Origin: Acidimicrobiia bacterium | Lineage (GTDB): Bacteria > Actinomycetota > Acidimicrobiia > Acidimicrobiales > Poriferisodalaceae | DNA: 64,000 bases | Assembly: GCA_012960315.1 (NCBI GenBank) | Contig: DUBN01000068.1 | Location: forward strand, 128,498-192,497 | Reading direction: 5' to 3' | The notes under the pieces: generated by a model | What the model was told of the DNA's origin: nothing | Databases searched by the model: none | The model's input: only the letters and a program-made list of their open reading frames with translations | Made by a program: the position numbers and the translations under genes | Shown: in pieces, positions 8,558 through 17,187 of the stretch | Layout: every line of letters begins with the position of its first letter | Position numbering within the stretch: the stretch's first letter is position 1

Positions 8558-9010
8558 TTATCGTTGACCTATACGTTGCTGGAATTTGCCTTTGCGGTCC
8601 GCCATCTTCGCGCGGATGTCGTCTGCCTCGGCTTGGGTGATCTCGCCGGACTCGACTCTGTTGGCTAAGCGCTCTTGCATCTCAGCTTTACGAGCGTCGA
8701 TGTCAACGTTCGATGGTCGTTCTCCGCGTTGGAATTTGCCTTTGCGGTCCGCCATCTTCGCGCGGATGTCGTCTGCCTCGGCTTGGGTGATCTCGCCGGA
8801 CTCGACTCTGTTGGCTAAGCGCTCTTGCATCTCAGCTTTACGAGCGTCGATGTCAACGTCCGATGGCTTGGACCACGAAGAACCCTCCGTTACCTTGATT
8901 TGACTGTCGTTACTCCAAGGCGCGGCGGCGATGGCAGCGGAACCGCCGGCGATCACGACTCCAGCGAGAACGATTGGGGCGACCCATTTCATCGTCGAAT
9001 TTCGCATCAT
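8558..9010 (-). CDS. Secreted or anchored protein with two near-identical 50-residue repeats
   Basis: The 150-residue product starts at ATG 9010 behind AGGAG with 7-nt spacing; an upstream frame extension to 9040 is less likely. Residues 6-30 are a hydrophobic signal or anchor ending in Ala-rich AAIAAAP. The remainder is two copies of a charged helical unit that starts NVDIDARKAEMQERLANRVE and runs through GEITQAEADDIRAKMADRKG. The helix pattern recalls small exported DUF2680-like proteins, but I do not claim membership. The repeat at DNA level differs by one base in 136. Direct CTCTCA repeats upstream suggest control by an OmpR-type response regulator. A role in envelope stress is a guess. 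Confidence 0.7.
   Translation of the reverse strand: MMRNSTMKWVAPIVLAGVVIAGGSAAIAAAPWSNDSQIKVTEGSSWSKPSDVDIDARKAEMQERLANRVESGEITQAEADDIRAKMADRKGKFQRGERPSNVDIDARKAEMQERLANRVESGEITQAEADDIRAKMADRKGKFQQRIGQR
8581..8866. repeat. 150-bp tandem duplication inside the gene at 8558-9010
   Basis: Bases 8581-8716 and 8731-8866 are identical except for one position (T at 8710, C at 8860), giving a 136-bp match with a 150-bp (50-codon) period. The frame is kept. Such identity, including third codon positions, points to a recent duplication or ongoing homogenisation. Confidence 0.95.
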
Positions 9011-9073
9011 ATTTGAACTCCTAGGTGTGGTTTCCGTCACCTGAAATCTTGTCTAACGAATCTGAACTTAAGC

Positions 9074-9090
9074 TGAGAGCTTCATGAGAG
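9074..9090 (-). promoter_or_regulatory. CTCTCA direct repeats, 11-bp period, candidate response-regulator site
   Basis: Read on the minus strand, CTCTCA occurs twice exactly 11 bp apart, 64-80 bp upstream of the ATG at 9010. One-turn-spaced hexamer direct repeats are the usual site for dimers of OmpR/PhoB-type regulators. The regulator is not in this window. Confidence 0.45.
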
Positions 9091-9191
9091 TTGGATAAGA
9101 AACAACTGGCCGAGACGCTCTGTATCAAAACAGTGTGAACCAACCGGACCGTTATTGGGTGTCGCACAGAAATCCAGGATCCCAGTTGGCT

Positions 9192-9593
9192 CTAGGGGGC
9201 CGAAATTTGGGCTCGTACCTGGCCAGCATCTACAAACGCTTCGTATTCCACCAGCATGCCCTCGCGAAGCCGGAACACGCTCAGAACACGGCGCGGAAAG
9301 ACAGGGTTGCCATTAGACGAATGTCCCATTGATTGAACGGGTTCGCCCTTCCAACTCCATATACCGAATGCGGCGTCTTCCGTAGCGAAGATGTTTTCGA
9401 TCTCAATTTCTACCCCGGGAATATTGTCGCAAAACCCGGTCGCGTGGGTATGAAGCGCTTCTGGTCCACGCATACCGGTCGCGTGGTCGAGCATCTCTTG
9501 AGCCACGAAATCTGGAATCAATTCAAACCTTCGCTTTCCGAGGACCTCTCCCAAATACATCCTCATGACCTCGGCAGAGCGCTCTACATCCAT
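9192..9593 (-). CDS. SnoaL-like (NTF2-fold) protein
   Basis: A 133-residue single-domain protein with the ester-cyclase/SnoaL pattern: N-terminal helix with YLGEVLGKRRFELIPDFV, a DHATGM turn, and a strand pair ending with RLREGMLVEYEAFVDAG. These NTF2-like proteins bind small hydrophobic ligands; some cyclise or isomerise polyketides, many have no known reaction. ATG at 9593 follows GAGGGG. It is a single gene with no clear operon partner. Two other SnoaL-type proteins in this window (27929, 40794) are not close copies. Confidence 0.72.
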   Translation of the reverse strand: MDVERSAEVMRMYLGEVLGKRRFELIPDFVAQEMLDHATGMRGPEALHTHATGFCDNIPGVEIEIENIFATEDAAFGIWSWKGEPVQSMGHSSNGNPVFPRRVLSVFRLREGMLVEYEAFVDAGQVRAQISAP

Positions 9594-9728
9594 GACATCC
9601 CCTCAGAAGTAACCCCGATGATCTGACACCGGACCCTAGTTCGACATCGCCCAGTATCCAGGCCGTGGATAGAGGCCTCCTGCTCGTGAAATGACTCAGG
9701 ACCTCCTACTGTCGCCTTCAGGTTGCAG

Positions 9729-10001
9729 TTATCCAAAAATCGTCGCGGCACCGACCAACAACCCCAGCGATCTGCGCCATGGGTTGACTCCGCGAAATAA
9801 TTCGTCGCACGACCACAACAACCACAACGCTTTGCTGACCATCAAAACCCCATAGCTATCCCCGAATAACCGAGTGGCGATGAACCCGGCGATGCACGCT
9901 CCAATCAAAAGATTTGGGCGCTGAGCGACCACAATCTCCCCGGTGGTTCTATCTTCGAACCACCATTTCAGAGACATCGGGCTGTATTTACGGTTTGGCA
10001 C
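9729..10001 (-). CDS. Small conserved membrane protein
   Basis: A 90-residue protein beginning with a charged stretch containing WWFEDRTTGEIVVAQRPN, followed by hydrophobic segments at about residues 30-45, 50-65 and 76-90. The WFEDRTTG..v.aQ.PN motif recurs in small bacterial membrane proteins of unknown function. GTG at 10001 lies 6 nt after a TAGGGT hexamer and has no Shine-Dalgarno. It is divergent from the acyl-CoA dehydrogenase gene. Confidence 0.65.
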   Translation of the reverse strand: MPNRKYSPMSLKWWFEDRTTGEIVVAQRPNLLIGACIAGFIATRLFGDSYGVLMVSKALWLLWSCDELFRGVNPWRRSLGLLVGAATIFG

Positions 10002-10007
10002 ACCGTG

Positions 10008-10013
10008 ACCCTA
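10008..10013 (-). promoter_or_regulatory. Putative -10 element, leaderless small membrane protein start
   Basis: TAGGGT on the minus strand, 6 nt before the GTG at 10001, with no ribosome-binding site between. Confidence 0.4.
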
Positions 10014-10098
10014 TGGGCAGAAATTTCGCCCTCCTCAAAAAATACGGCCCCGAATAAGTAGCCCGGTTTGTGGATCGCTTTAGCGCGATGATGTTGTC

Positions 10099-11355
10099 AT
10101 GAAATCAACAACCCCCGAAGCTGTTAGAGCTGACGCAACAAAATGGTTTCAACAGCATTGGGATCCAGAACTCTCACTGGGTCGATGGTGGCAGCTTCTT
10201 GCGGACGCAGGTTGGGCGTTCCCATCATGGCCGGAAGGGTGCGGAGGAAGAGCGCTTCCAACGAGCGCGACCAAGGCCGCTATACAAGCACGCCGTGACG
10301 CAGGAGCCTTTGGCCCACCAAATGGTGTAGCTACGTTCTTGGCCGCCCCGACGATCATGCATTATGGAACGGAAGCGCAACGGGAGAAATACCTCCCCCA
10401 AATAGTGAACGGTCAAGATCGTTGGTGCCAACTTTTTTCAGAACCCGGTGCTGGGTCCGATATGGCTGGATTAGCAACGAGAGCAATTCGCGACGGCGAT
10501 GAGTGGGTCGTAAGCGGACAAAAAGTTTGGAACTCAGGCGCTCAGTGGGCCAAATACGGCATCCTCATCGCGAGAACAGACCCACAACAGCCCAAGCATC
10601 GTGGGATTACCTATTTCCTCATCGATATGGAGCAAGAAGGCGTGGACGTTCGCCCCCTCCGAGAAATGACAGGCGACGCTGCATTCAATGAGGTCTTTCT
10701 TAATGAAGCACGAGTTGCTGAAAGCGATCGGCTAGGAGATCTTGGCGACGGTTGGCGCGTTGCGATGACGACGCTGTCACACGAACGAGACCCCGATAAC
10801 GCGGGATTGGGAGAAACAGCTGCTTTCGGTTCGGTTGATCTGGAGGTGACTGTGAATGATCATCTCTCAGACCTTGAATCAAAGGTCGACGGCTTTTCGC
10901 TTGCCCTAAGTGGAGGGGTCACCATGGTACTTGACGACGTCACGAACCAGTTCGACGCTTTAGATGACCCAATTAAGCGACAGCGAATGGCCAAAATCAT
11001 GGAAATGCGTAGGACCTCCAAGTGGTCCGGTATGCGCACTGCTGCAAGTCTAAAATCTGGGGGTCAGCCAGGCCCCGAGGTGTCTATGTTGAAGCTTCTT
11101 GGTGCCGAAATGAACCGACAAATCCGCGACGTGGGACTCGAGACGATGGGACCTCACGGCATGCTTTACGGAGAAGACGCGCCCACCGGCGGTCTTTTCC
11201 ACGCCTATGCAATGTTTACTCCCGCCCTATCTATTGCGGGCGGAAGTGATGAAGTTCAGCGAAACATCATGGGCGAACGAGTTCACGGCCTACCGCGCGA
11301 ACCTGGCGAGAAAGAACAACGAGAGCTTCCCTGGTCGGAGCTACCACGCAGCTAA
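10099..11355 (+). CDS. Acyl-CoA dehydrogenase
   Basis: A 418-residue FadE-type flavoenzyme. It shows WCQLFSEPGAGSD near residue 112 (FAD/acyl contact), WVVSGQKVWNS, the GIT..LID beta domain and a C-terminal IAGGSDEVQRNIMGER. The Glu of the MCAD-type YEGT motif is Gly here, so the catalytic base must sit elsewhere or on a partner subunit, as in some actinobacterial FadE enzymes. It is a clear paralogue of the protein at 38777 but has a different middle segment (residues 230-300). It is a single gene convergent with an epimerase gene; the stop codons overlap. The substrate is unknown. Confidence 0.85.
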   Translation: MKSTTPEAVRADATKWFQQHWDPELSLGRWWQLLADAGWAFPSWPEGCGGRALPTSATKAAIQARRDAGAFGPPNGVATFLAAPTIMHYGTEAQREKYLPQIVNGQDRWCQLFSEPGAGSDMAGLATRAIRDGDEWVVSGQKVWNSGAQWAKYGILIARTDPQQPKHRGITYFLIDMEQEGVDVRPLREMTGDAAFNEVFLNEARVAESDRLGDLGDGWRVAMTTLSHERDPDNAGLGETAAFGSVDLEVTVNDHLSDLESKVDGFSLALSGGVTMVLDDVTNQFDALDDPIKRQRMAKIMEMRRTSKWSGMRTAASLKSGGQPGPEVSMLKLLGAEMNRQIRDVGLETMGPHGMLYGEDAPTGGLFHAYAMFTPALSIAGGSDEVQRNIMGERVHGLPREPGEKEQRELPWSELPRS

Positions 11356-12284
11356 GCGCTAGTTGCCTCAGCAATAACGGCATCAACCATTCCCTCAGTA
11401 TCGAAGTTCGGTACCCACCCCCACTCGTCGCGCGCCGCGCTGTCGTCTATTCGCACCGATCCAGCAACAGCGTCCGCTGGTGCAGAAAAATTGATCTCGG
11501 CATCAGGGATTCGCGAACGAACCACGTCAGCTAATTCACCAGCGGTAGGCGTGGGACGAACGCCATCAACAAGGTAATTAATTGACCGAATAGCGTCGCT
11601 CGGCGCATCAGACAACTCGATAGCTGCTCGAGCAGCATCCTGGTAATGGAGAACCGCCACCACCGCTTCGGGTGGTACCCACACATCGAACGGTTCCCCT
11701 AAAGCCGGTTTCTCAATCATCCAACTGGTGTATTGGGCCACACTCCAGGTAGTGACCCCAGGTCCCACGATGGACGGATACCGCAAACCCCGAAAATCCA
11801 ACCCATATTTTTGCCGATAATAGGCACCGAGGTTTTCGCCCAAGACTTTCGTGACCCCATAGACGCTTCCGGGCCGCTGGAGAGTCAAGTCATTAATGAT
11901 CCCTCCACCTGTGTCGCGACCATACGTCCCGATGGAACTCGCAAAAATCATCTGCCGGGTTCCGGCCAACCGAGCGGCCTCAATGGTTTCGATGAAACCC
12001 ACAGCGTTGGCTTGCAGTAACGCTTGCGGGTCCTGCTCACCAGGGGCAGTAAGAATGGCACCGAAGTGAAAGAGCCGGTCAGGAGCAACTTCAGACAAGA
12101 GCGATGCCGCGCTTCCCGGAACTGACAGATCGAATTGATGAAGTTGGACACGGTCGGCTATGCCTTCAAGTCGACCAAGATTCCCCGACCTATGTGCAAC
12201 ATGGACATCCTCGTCGCTCTCGACAAGCATTCGAGCGATTTCTGCTCCAATAAACCCGGTGCCACCAGTAATCAAAGTACTCAT
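11352..12284 (-). CDS. NAD-dependent epimerase/dehydratase, L-threonine 3-dehydrogenase-like
   Basis: An extended SDR of 310 residues with LITGGTGFIG at the N-terminus, a Ser pair in FASSIGTYG and catalytic YGVTK near residue 145. The C-terminal half (RYPSIVGPGVTTWSV, then SINYLVDG..PTAGELADVV and DDSAARDEWGW) fits the SDR-type threonine dehydrogenase branch better than sugar epimerases. That activity would turn threonine into 2-amino-3-ketobutyrate, but it is only inferred. The start at ATG 12284 is chosen because it places the GGTGFIG motif at the usual distance; a GTG at 12314 is possible. Confidence 0.75.
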   Translation of the reverse strand: MSTLITGGTGFIGAEIARMLVESDEDVHVAHRSGNLGRLEGIADRVQLHQFDLSVPGSAASLLSEVAPDRLFHFGAILTAPGEQDPQALLQANAVGFIETIEAARLAGTRQMIFASSIGTYGRDTGGGIINDLTLQRPGSVYGVTKVLGENLGAYYRQKYGLDFRGLRYPSIVGPGVTTWSVAQYTSWMIEKPALGEPFDVWVPPEAVVAVLHYQDAARAAIELSDAPSDAIRSINYLVDGVRPTPTAGELADVVRSRIPDAEINFSAPADAVAGSVRIDDSAARDEWGWVPNFDTEGMVDAVIAEATSA

Positions 12285-12325
12285 AAGAACACAATGACAC
12301 GGTGAGTCAATCACTGTCGCCCTAG

Positions 12326-12331
12326 TAGATT
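12326..12331 (+). promoter_or_regulatory. Putative -10 element, leaderless peptidase start
   Basis: TAGATT lies 6 nt before ATG at 12338 in the short divergent gap. There is no Shine-Dalgarno. Confidence 0.5.
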
Positions 12332-12337
12332 CCCTTT

Positions 12338-13621
12338 ATGGGCAATAGCGACCATCAAGCAGCACTCGAACGCCGCCGCCAACTTGTGGTTGAACAGTGG
12401 AATCTCGAACACGAGGTCGTATTGGTTCGTTCCGGGCAAGCATTGTCAATTGCGGGAAGCGATCTCCACCATGAATTTCGGCCGCACCCCGACTTCGCCT
12501 ATCTCGCAGGGTATGGCGTACCAGAATCGGTTTTGGCATATGACGCGAAGGCCCGGCAATGGCAGCTCTTTGGTCCCCGATCCACGGCGGACGAGATGGT
12601 GTGGCATCAGCCAGCAAACGAGATCGGCTTGCCAATAGATAACCTCGACGACTGGCTTGGCAGTCGTGAACGACAGCCGCTCATTGAGGGCTGGGATGAC
12701 AGAAAAATTCAATCGGGAATTGCTGAGACCCGGCTCCAAAAAGATGAGCTTGAACTTTCAGCGCTGAGATCTGCTGCTGCGACGAGCGAAGCAGGGTTTT
12801 CCTGGGTTTATGAAAACGCCCGTGCGGGTATGACCGAGCGAGAGGTGCAGATTGCCATCGAGGCCGAGTTCTTTCGCGCTGGAGCGGTACGAACCGCGTA
12901 TCCGAGCATTGTCGCCAGCGGACCGAACGGCGCCTACCTCCACTATGTCTACGGGCAAGATGACAGTTTGAACCCGACGACTCGCACCATTCAGAAGGGA
13001 GAACTGCTGCTCATTGACGCGGGAGGCGAGTTTGGTGGATACGCCAGCGACGTCACTCGCACCATGGTCGTGGGTGACGAACCCACCGACGTTCAGTCCT
13101 TTTTGTGGCAGTTAGTGTTTCGAGCCCAAGAATTAGCGATCGATCGCTGTCGGCCAGGTGAGGAGTGGCGTGAAGTGCACCTCGACTCGGCTCGGGTAAT
13201 TGGCTCAGGTCTCGTCGAGCTTGAGATTTTGCGTGGCGAAGTGGATGCTTTGGTTGCATCGGGCGCTGTGGCCCTGTTCTATCCCCATGGACTTGGTCAC
13301 CTTATTGGGCTTACCGTTCACGACGCTGGTGGTTACCCGCCAGGTCGAGAGCCTGGTTCTCACCCTCAGTCGCGATACTTGCGGATGGACAGAACCCTCG
13401 AAGCTGGGATGATCACCAGCGTCGAACCGGGGGTTTACTTCATCGACGCGCTTCTCGCTGACCCTTCGGTGCGTCAACAATTTGAAACCGAAGTCATATG
13501 GGACACAGTTGATCTTCTACGGGGTTTCGGCGGAATCAGAATCGAAGATGATGTTCACGTCACCAATGGTGAGCCAGAAGTACTGAGTGGAGCTATCGCG
13601 AAACCGCTTCGTATTGGATGA
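12338..13621 (+). CDS. M24 metallopeptidase, Xaa-Pro aminopeptidase/prolidase-like
   Basis: A 427-residue pita-bread peptidase. The N-terminal domain (FRPHPDFAYLAGYGVPES) is that of aminopeptidase P. All five metal ligands are visible: Asp in LLIDAGGEF, Asp in SDVTRTM, His in HGLGHLIGLTVHD, Glu in TSVEPGVYF and Glu in GIRIEDDVHV. It should cleave X-Pro bonds with two Mn or other divalent ions, in the cytoplasm. The HGLGHLIGLTVHDAGGY block resembles eukaryotic-type prolidase. It lies 36 bp before an FAD oxidoreductase, possibly co-transcribed; together they could process N-substituted amino acids or proline peptides. Confidence 0.88.
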   Translation: MGNSDHQAALERRRQLVVEQWNLEHEVVLVRSGQALSIAGSDLHHEFRPHPDFAYLAGYGVPESVLAYDAKARQWQLFGPRSTADEMVWHQPANEIGLPIDNLDDWLGSRERQPLIEGWDDRKIQSGIAETRLQKDELELSALRSAAATSEAGFSWVYENARAGMTEREVQIAIEAEFFRAGAVRTAYPSIVASGPNGAYLHYVYGQDDSLNPTTRTIQKGELLLIDAGGEFGGYASDVTRTMVVGDEPTDVQSFLWQLVFRAQELAIDRCRPGEEWREVHLDSARVIGSGLVELEILRGEVDALVASGAVALFYPHGLGHLIGLTVHDAGGYPPGREPGSHPQSRYLRMDRTLEAGMITSVEPGVYFIDALLADPSVRQQFETEVIWDTVDLLRGFGGIRIEDDVHVTNGEPEVLSGAIAKPLRIG

Positions 13622-13657
13622 AGATCCGTCAATCCTCAAGCTGATAGGTGCGAAACT

Positions 13658-14968
13658 GTGGCGATGTCTGGGAAAACCTATGACGCTGTAGTGATCGGTT
13701 CAGGAGTCATCGGGTCGTCGATCACCTATGAACTTGCGCGACGCGGAATGCGCACGCTGACAATTGATCGCAATGGTGGCGCCGGGTTGGGCTCCACCAG
13801 CTTTTCCTCGGCCATTGTTCGCTTCACATATTCCACGTACCCGGGCGTTGCCATGTCATATGAAGGGTTGCGTTACTGGGAGAACTGGGCAGACCATCTG
13901 CAGTTGTCCGACGAGGCCGACCTCGCAAAGTTCCGACAATGCGGGATGGTGACTCTCAAGACTGTCGGAGGTCATCACCTCAAGGTGGTGCCACACTTTG
14001 ACTCAATCGAAATTCCCTACGAGGACTGGGACCTCGAAGCATTCGAAACGCATCTGCCTGAGCTTGATCTCCGTAAATTCGGACCTCCGAAACGACCTGA
14101 CGACGACGAATTTTGGAACGAACCCAGTGAATTCCTTGAAGGAGGGCTTTTTACACCCGAAGCCGGTTACGTAAGCGACCCGCAACTCGCGGCATACAAC
14201 CTTTATCTCGCCGCAACGACACTGGGCTGTGAATTTCGCTTCAAAACCGAAGTCACCGCAATCACTCGAAGCGATGCAAGAGTCACTGGCGTTTGCTTGG
14301 GCGACGGGAGCTTGGTCTCAACTCCAATTGTGGTCAACGCTGCAGGACCCCATAGTCGATCCGTCAACGAAATGGCCGGAGCGTTGGACGATATGTCCAT
14401 TCACACAACCCCTCTTCGTCAAGAAGTCCATCACGTTCCCATCCCAGTTGAACTTGATTTTGAACACCGTGGATTCAGCCTCGCAGACGACGACAACGGC
14501 ATATACGTCAGACCGGATGTGGGCGACAACGTTTTGGTGGGAAGTACCGAACCTGATTGTGATCCCCTGCATTGGGTGGACCCTGACTACGAAGGGCAAA
14601 TAGATGTCCAGCAGTGGGAGACGCAGGTCTTGCGACTCAACCGCCGGCTCCCCACCGTCGGCATTCCCCACCAGAGGCGGGGAATCGTTGGGGTATATGA
14701 CGTTTCCGATGACTGGATACCGATCTACGACCGAACTTGTGTTGACGGGTTTTACGTAGCAATTGGAACGAGCGGTAACCAATTTAAGAATGCGGGGATC
14801 GCAGGGCATTGCATGTCTGAACTCATATATGCCGTCGAAAACGGTCAGGATCACGATTCAGATCCAGTGTCAGTCACAGGTCCACACACTGGCCTGAGCA
14901 TCGACATGAGCAATTTTCGTCGCAGCCGAACTATCAATCCAGAATCATCGATGTCGGTGCATGGCTGA
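13658..14968 (+). CDS. FAD-dependent amine oxidoreductase (DAO / sarcosine oxidase-like)
   Basis: A 436-residue DAO-family protein with the Rossmann FAD motif VIGSGVIGSSITYELARRG at residue 12, the TLTIDRN acidic strand, VVNAAGPHS near 230 and a C-terminal YVAIGTSGNQFKNAGIAG flavin contact. It probably oxidises a secondary or tertiary amine such as an N-methyl amino acid. The start may be GTG 13658 or ATG 13664; neither has a clear ribosome site. A prolidase-like peptidase gene precedes it closely. Confidence 0.82.
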   Translation: MAMSGKTYDAVVIGSGVIGSSITYELARRGMRTLTIDRNGGAGLGSTSFSSAIVRFTYSTYPGVAMSYEGLRYWENWADHLQLSDEADLAKFRQCGMVTLKTVGGHHLKVVPHFDSIEIPYEDWDLEAFETHLPELDLRKFGPPKRPDDDEFWNEPSEFLEGGLFTPEAGYVSDPQLAAYNLYLAATTLGCEFRFKTEVTAITRSDARVTGVCLGDGSLVSTPIVVNAAGPHSRSVNEMAGALDDMSIHTTPLRQEVHHVPIPVELDFEHRGFSLADDDNGIYVRPDVGDNVLVGSTEPDCDPLHWVDPDYEGQIDVQQWETQVLRLNRRLPTVGIPHQRRGIVGVYDVSDDWIPIYDRTCVDGFYVAIGTSGNQFKNAGIAGHCMSELIYAVENGQDHDSDPVSVTGPHTGLSIDMSNFRRSRTINPESSMSVHG

Positions 14969-14997
14969 ATAAGCAAATTTGATCTGCAACGTCAACG

Positions 14998-15783
14998 TCA
15001 ACGCCAAGCAAAAACTGGTTGCTCTAATTCATCGACGCGGACGCTATTCCCATCGAAAGCGACTGCCCGGAACTGATACAGCACCGCTCCCGTTGGGGCA
15101 TGAATCAAATCTCCTCCGATCGGTAGTTGGACGACGGGGCGATCACTTTCGGGAATCTTCACGAAACGCGGCGAGTCTGGTCGCGTCAATTCTTTAATAG
15201 AAATTCGGTGGATAGACGCCACTTCCGTAGGATTTGCCACCGGCTCGAGCTCACCATCGATCCAAAACACAAAGGGGCTGATTACATAACCCGAACGGGT
15301 GGGATAGTCATCCAATCGCCCAAGCAGGTTGTCGGAAGTCAAATTCAAGCCGACTTCTTCGGAAGCTTCGCGCATGGCTGCCTGAAGAGAAGTCTCACCG
15401 GAATCAACGCGGCCTCCGGGGAGAGCCCATTGCCCCGGATGGTCCTTAAGCCTCGACCCTCGCCGAGTAAGTAAAACTGCGGCACCACCCGCCGTGTCTT
15501 GAATGCTCCCAGTCAACTCGACATCATTTGTACTCCCAGGGATCTCGGCCAACAACCGTTTACGGTCCGACGTGGACTCGTCACTCGCGAGAGGATCATC
15601 TCCATGAATAAGGGCGTCGCTGTCAAGCACGACTACACAAACAGCAGCCCGAGTTAAACCCTCATCTGAATGCTCACGGACCTGGTGCCTATCTAGGTTC
15701 GAACGCAGGCGCCGTCGCAATGAAAGATCGAACACAACTTCGCTAGTCACGCGAGCAGTCTCGCGCACAGCACGGCCCGTCAT
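14998..15783 (-). CDS. Nudix hydrolase, CoA pyrophosphatase-like
   Basis: A 261-residue protein with a full Nudix box GX5EX7REUXEEXGU, the REASEEVGL end being near residue 140. Just before it AVLLTRRGSRLKDHPGQWALPGG resembles the UPF0035 signature of CoA diphosphatases (NudL type), which cut CoA or acyl-CoA into phosphopantetheine and 3',5'-ADP. The first 80 residues are an added Arg-rich part without a known domain. The gene converges with the FAD oxidase and is divergent from the dioxygenase gene, 40 bp away. Confidence 0.78.
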   Translation of the reverse strand: MTGRAVRETARVTSEVVFDLSLRRRLRSNLDRHQVREHSDEGLTRAAVCVVVLDSDALIHGDDPLASDESTSDRKRLLAEIPGSTNDVELTGSIQDTAGGAAVLLTRRGSRLKDHPGQWALPGGRVDSGETSLQAAMREASEEVGLNLTSDNLLGRLDDYPTRSGYVISPFVFWIDGELEPVANPTEVASIHRISIKELTRPDSPRFVKIPESDRPVVQLPIGGDLIHAPTGAVLYQFRAVAFDGNSVRVDELEQPVFAWR

Positions 15784-15823
15784 GGGCTCGCTACGCTTGA
15801 GATATCGTCATCAAGAAGGACCT

Positions 15824-16750
15824 ATGACAACAATGCGAGTGGAGCACCTCAAAGAAGCGACATTTGGTTCGGTCGTCACAAAAATCGACCTCGAAGCAAT
15901 GGATGACTCCACATGGAGCGAACTACACGAACTCTGGATCGACCGCGCCCTATTAATTTTTCCTGGCGCATTTCTCAGTGCCGAAGGACAAGATACTTTC
16001 GCCCGCCGATTCGGTGACCTGGAGTTTCCCCGCGCCGCTATCTCAAATATTGGGAAAGACGGCAAAGTGCATCACCAAAGTGATGATGAAGTCGTCAAGT
16101 CGTTGAGAGGTAACGAAGGTTGGCACATCGACAGCACCTATATGCCAATGCAGGCCAAAGGCGCGGTGTTCACTGCCGAGATCGTCCCCAGTTCAGGTGC
16201 TGCCACAGGTTGGGCAGATATGCGAGCCGCATACGAAGAACTTGATGACAAAACCCGGGAGCGTATTTCGGATCTCCAGGCGCACCATTCGCTGTATTAC
16301 AGCCAGGGACGGAGCGGAAATCTCCCCAATAAATCCAACGAAGACGGCACATATAACCTCTACGGCTATCACGACATGGAGGTTTCACTCCGGCCTCTTA
16401 TAAAGGTTCACCCGGCTACAGGGCGGCCAAGTCTCTTGATCGGTCGCCACGCCCACGACATCGTGGGTATGGACCCCGCTGAGTCCGAATCACTTCTCGA
16501 TGAACTAAACAACTGGGCTTGCCAACCGCCGCGTGTGTATCACCATCAATGGGAAGTAGGGGACGCTGTCATCTGGGACAACCGACGGTTACAACACCGA
16601 GGAACCCCGTTCGACATGACAGAACCGCGGCGCATGTGGCACACCAGAATAGCGGGCGAGCCCGCCTCAGAATTAGCCGTGAATCACCGGATCGACGCGA
16701 TCCCTAGCGATGATGTTGAACGGCATCCAACGGGCACATGGGCCTGTTAG
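15824..16750 (+). CDS. TauD/TfdA family Fe(II)/2-oxoglutarate dioxygenase
   Basis: A 308-residue enzyme with the facial triad: HID in GWHIDSTYMP near residue 102 and the distal His in RRLQHRGTPF near 265, followed by RRMWHTRIAG with the 2-oxoglutarate-binding Arg. Such enzymes hydroxylate taurine, alkyl sulfates or aryloxyacetates with release of CO2 and succinate. ATG 15824 follows AAGAAGGA; the frame is open further upstream but would overlap the Nudix gene. It may feed the DszA/NtaA-type monooxygenase two genes downstream (organosulfur or chelator use), which is inference. Confidence 0.88.
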   Translation: MTTMRVEHLKEATFGSVVTKIDLEAMDDSTWSELHELWIDRALLIFPGAFLSAEGQDTFARRFGDLEFPRAAISNIGKDGKVHHQSDDEVVKSLRGNEGWHIDSTYMPMQAKGAVFTAEIVPSSGAATGWADMRAAYEELDDKTRERISDLQAHHSLYYSQGRSGNLPNKSNEDGTYNLYGYHDMEVSLRPLIKVHPATGRPSLLIGRHAHDIVGMDPAESESLLDELNNWACQPPRVYHHQWEVGDAVIWDNRRLQHRGTPFDMTEPRRMWHTRIAGEPASELAVNHRIDAIPSDDVERHPTGTWAC

Positions 16751-17187
16751 AGGACATCCGAGCCGACCTAACGGAGGCTATGAAAGCTAAGGACAAACTC
16801 ACTGTTTCAACATTGAGATTGGTTGTCGCTGCCGTTCAGGAAGCCGAAGTAGCTGGCGCTTCCTCGACCACGCTCGATGATGAACAGGTCCAAAAAGTAA
16901 TCGCGGCTCAAGCGAAACGAAGAGTCGAAGCCGCAGAAGCTTTTGAACAGGGCGATAGAGCGGAAAAAGCCGCCGATGAACGAGCCGAATTAGCAGTTCT
17001 CAAGCGTTACCTCCCCGAACAAATGGACGAAAGTGCATTAGTTGAGATCGTAGAACGCGTCTTAGCCGAAGGCGGTCACTCGACAATGGCAGACATGGGT
17101 CAGGTAATGAAAGCCGTGAACGAACAAGTCGCAGGTCGGGCAGAAGGACGAATCGTTGCCGACTTGGTCAAGTCTCGTTTGTCGTGA
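16738..17187 (+). CDS. yqeY: YqeY-like GatB/Yqey domain protein
   Basis: The 149-residue helical protein matches YqeY: N-terminal LLEDIRADLTEAMKAKDK, central AKRRVEAAEAFEQGDR, LKRYLPEQMDE and C-terminal KSRLS. It corresponds to the tail domain of GatB that contacts tRNA, but as a stand-alone protein its function is uncertain. It overlaps the dioxygenase gene by 13 nt and the next gene by 4 nt, so it sits in one operon with two oxygenases, an unusual place for a tRNA-linked protein. Confidence 0.85.
   Translation: MGLLEDIRADLTEAMKAKDKLTVSTLRLVVAAVQEAEVAGASSTTLDDEQVQKVIAAQAKRRVEAAEAFEQGDRAEKAADERAELAVLKRYLPEQMDESALVEIVERVLAEGGHSTMADMGQVMKAVNEQVAGRAEGRIVADLVKSRLS

Noticed and set aside
8581-8866. 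CRISPR or satellite repeat
   Set aside because: Only two copies, 150-bp period, in frame inside one gene; explained as a protein-domain duplication.
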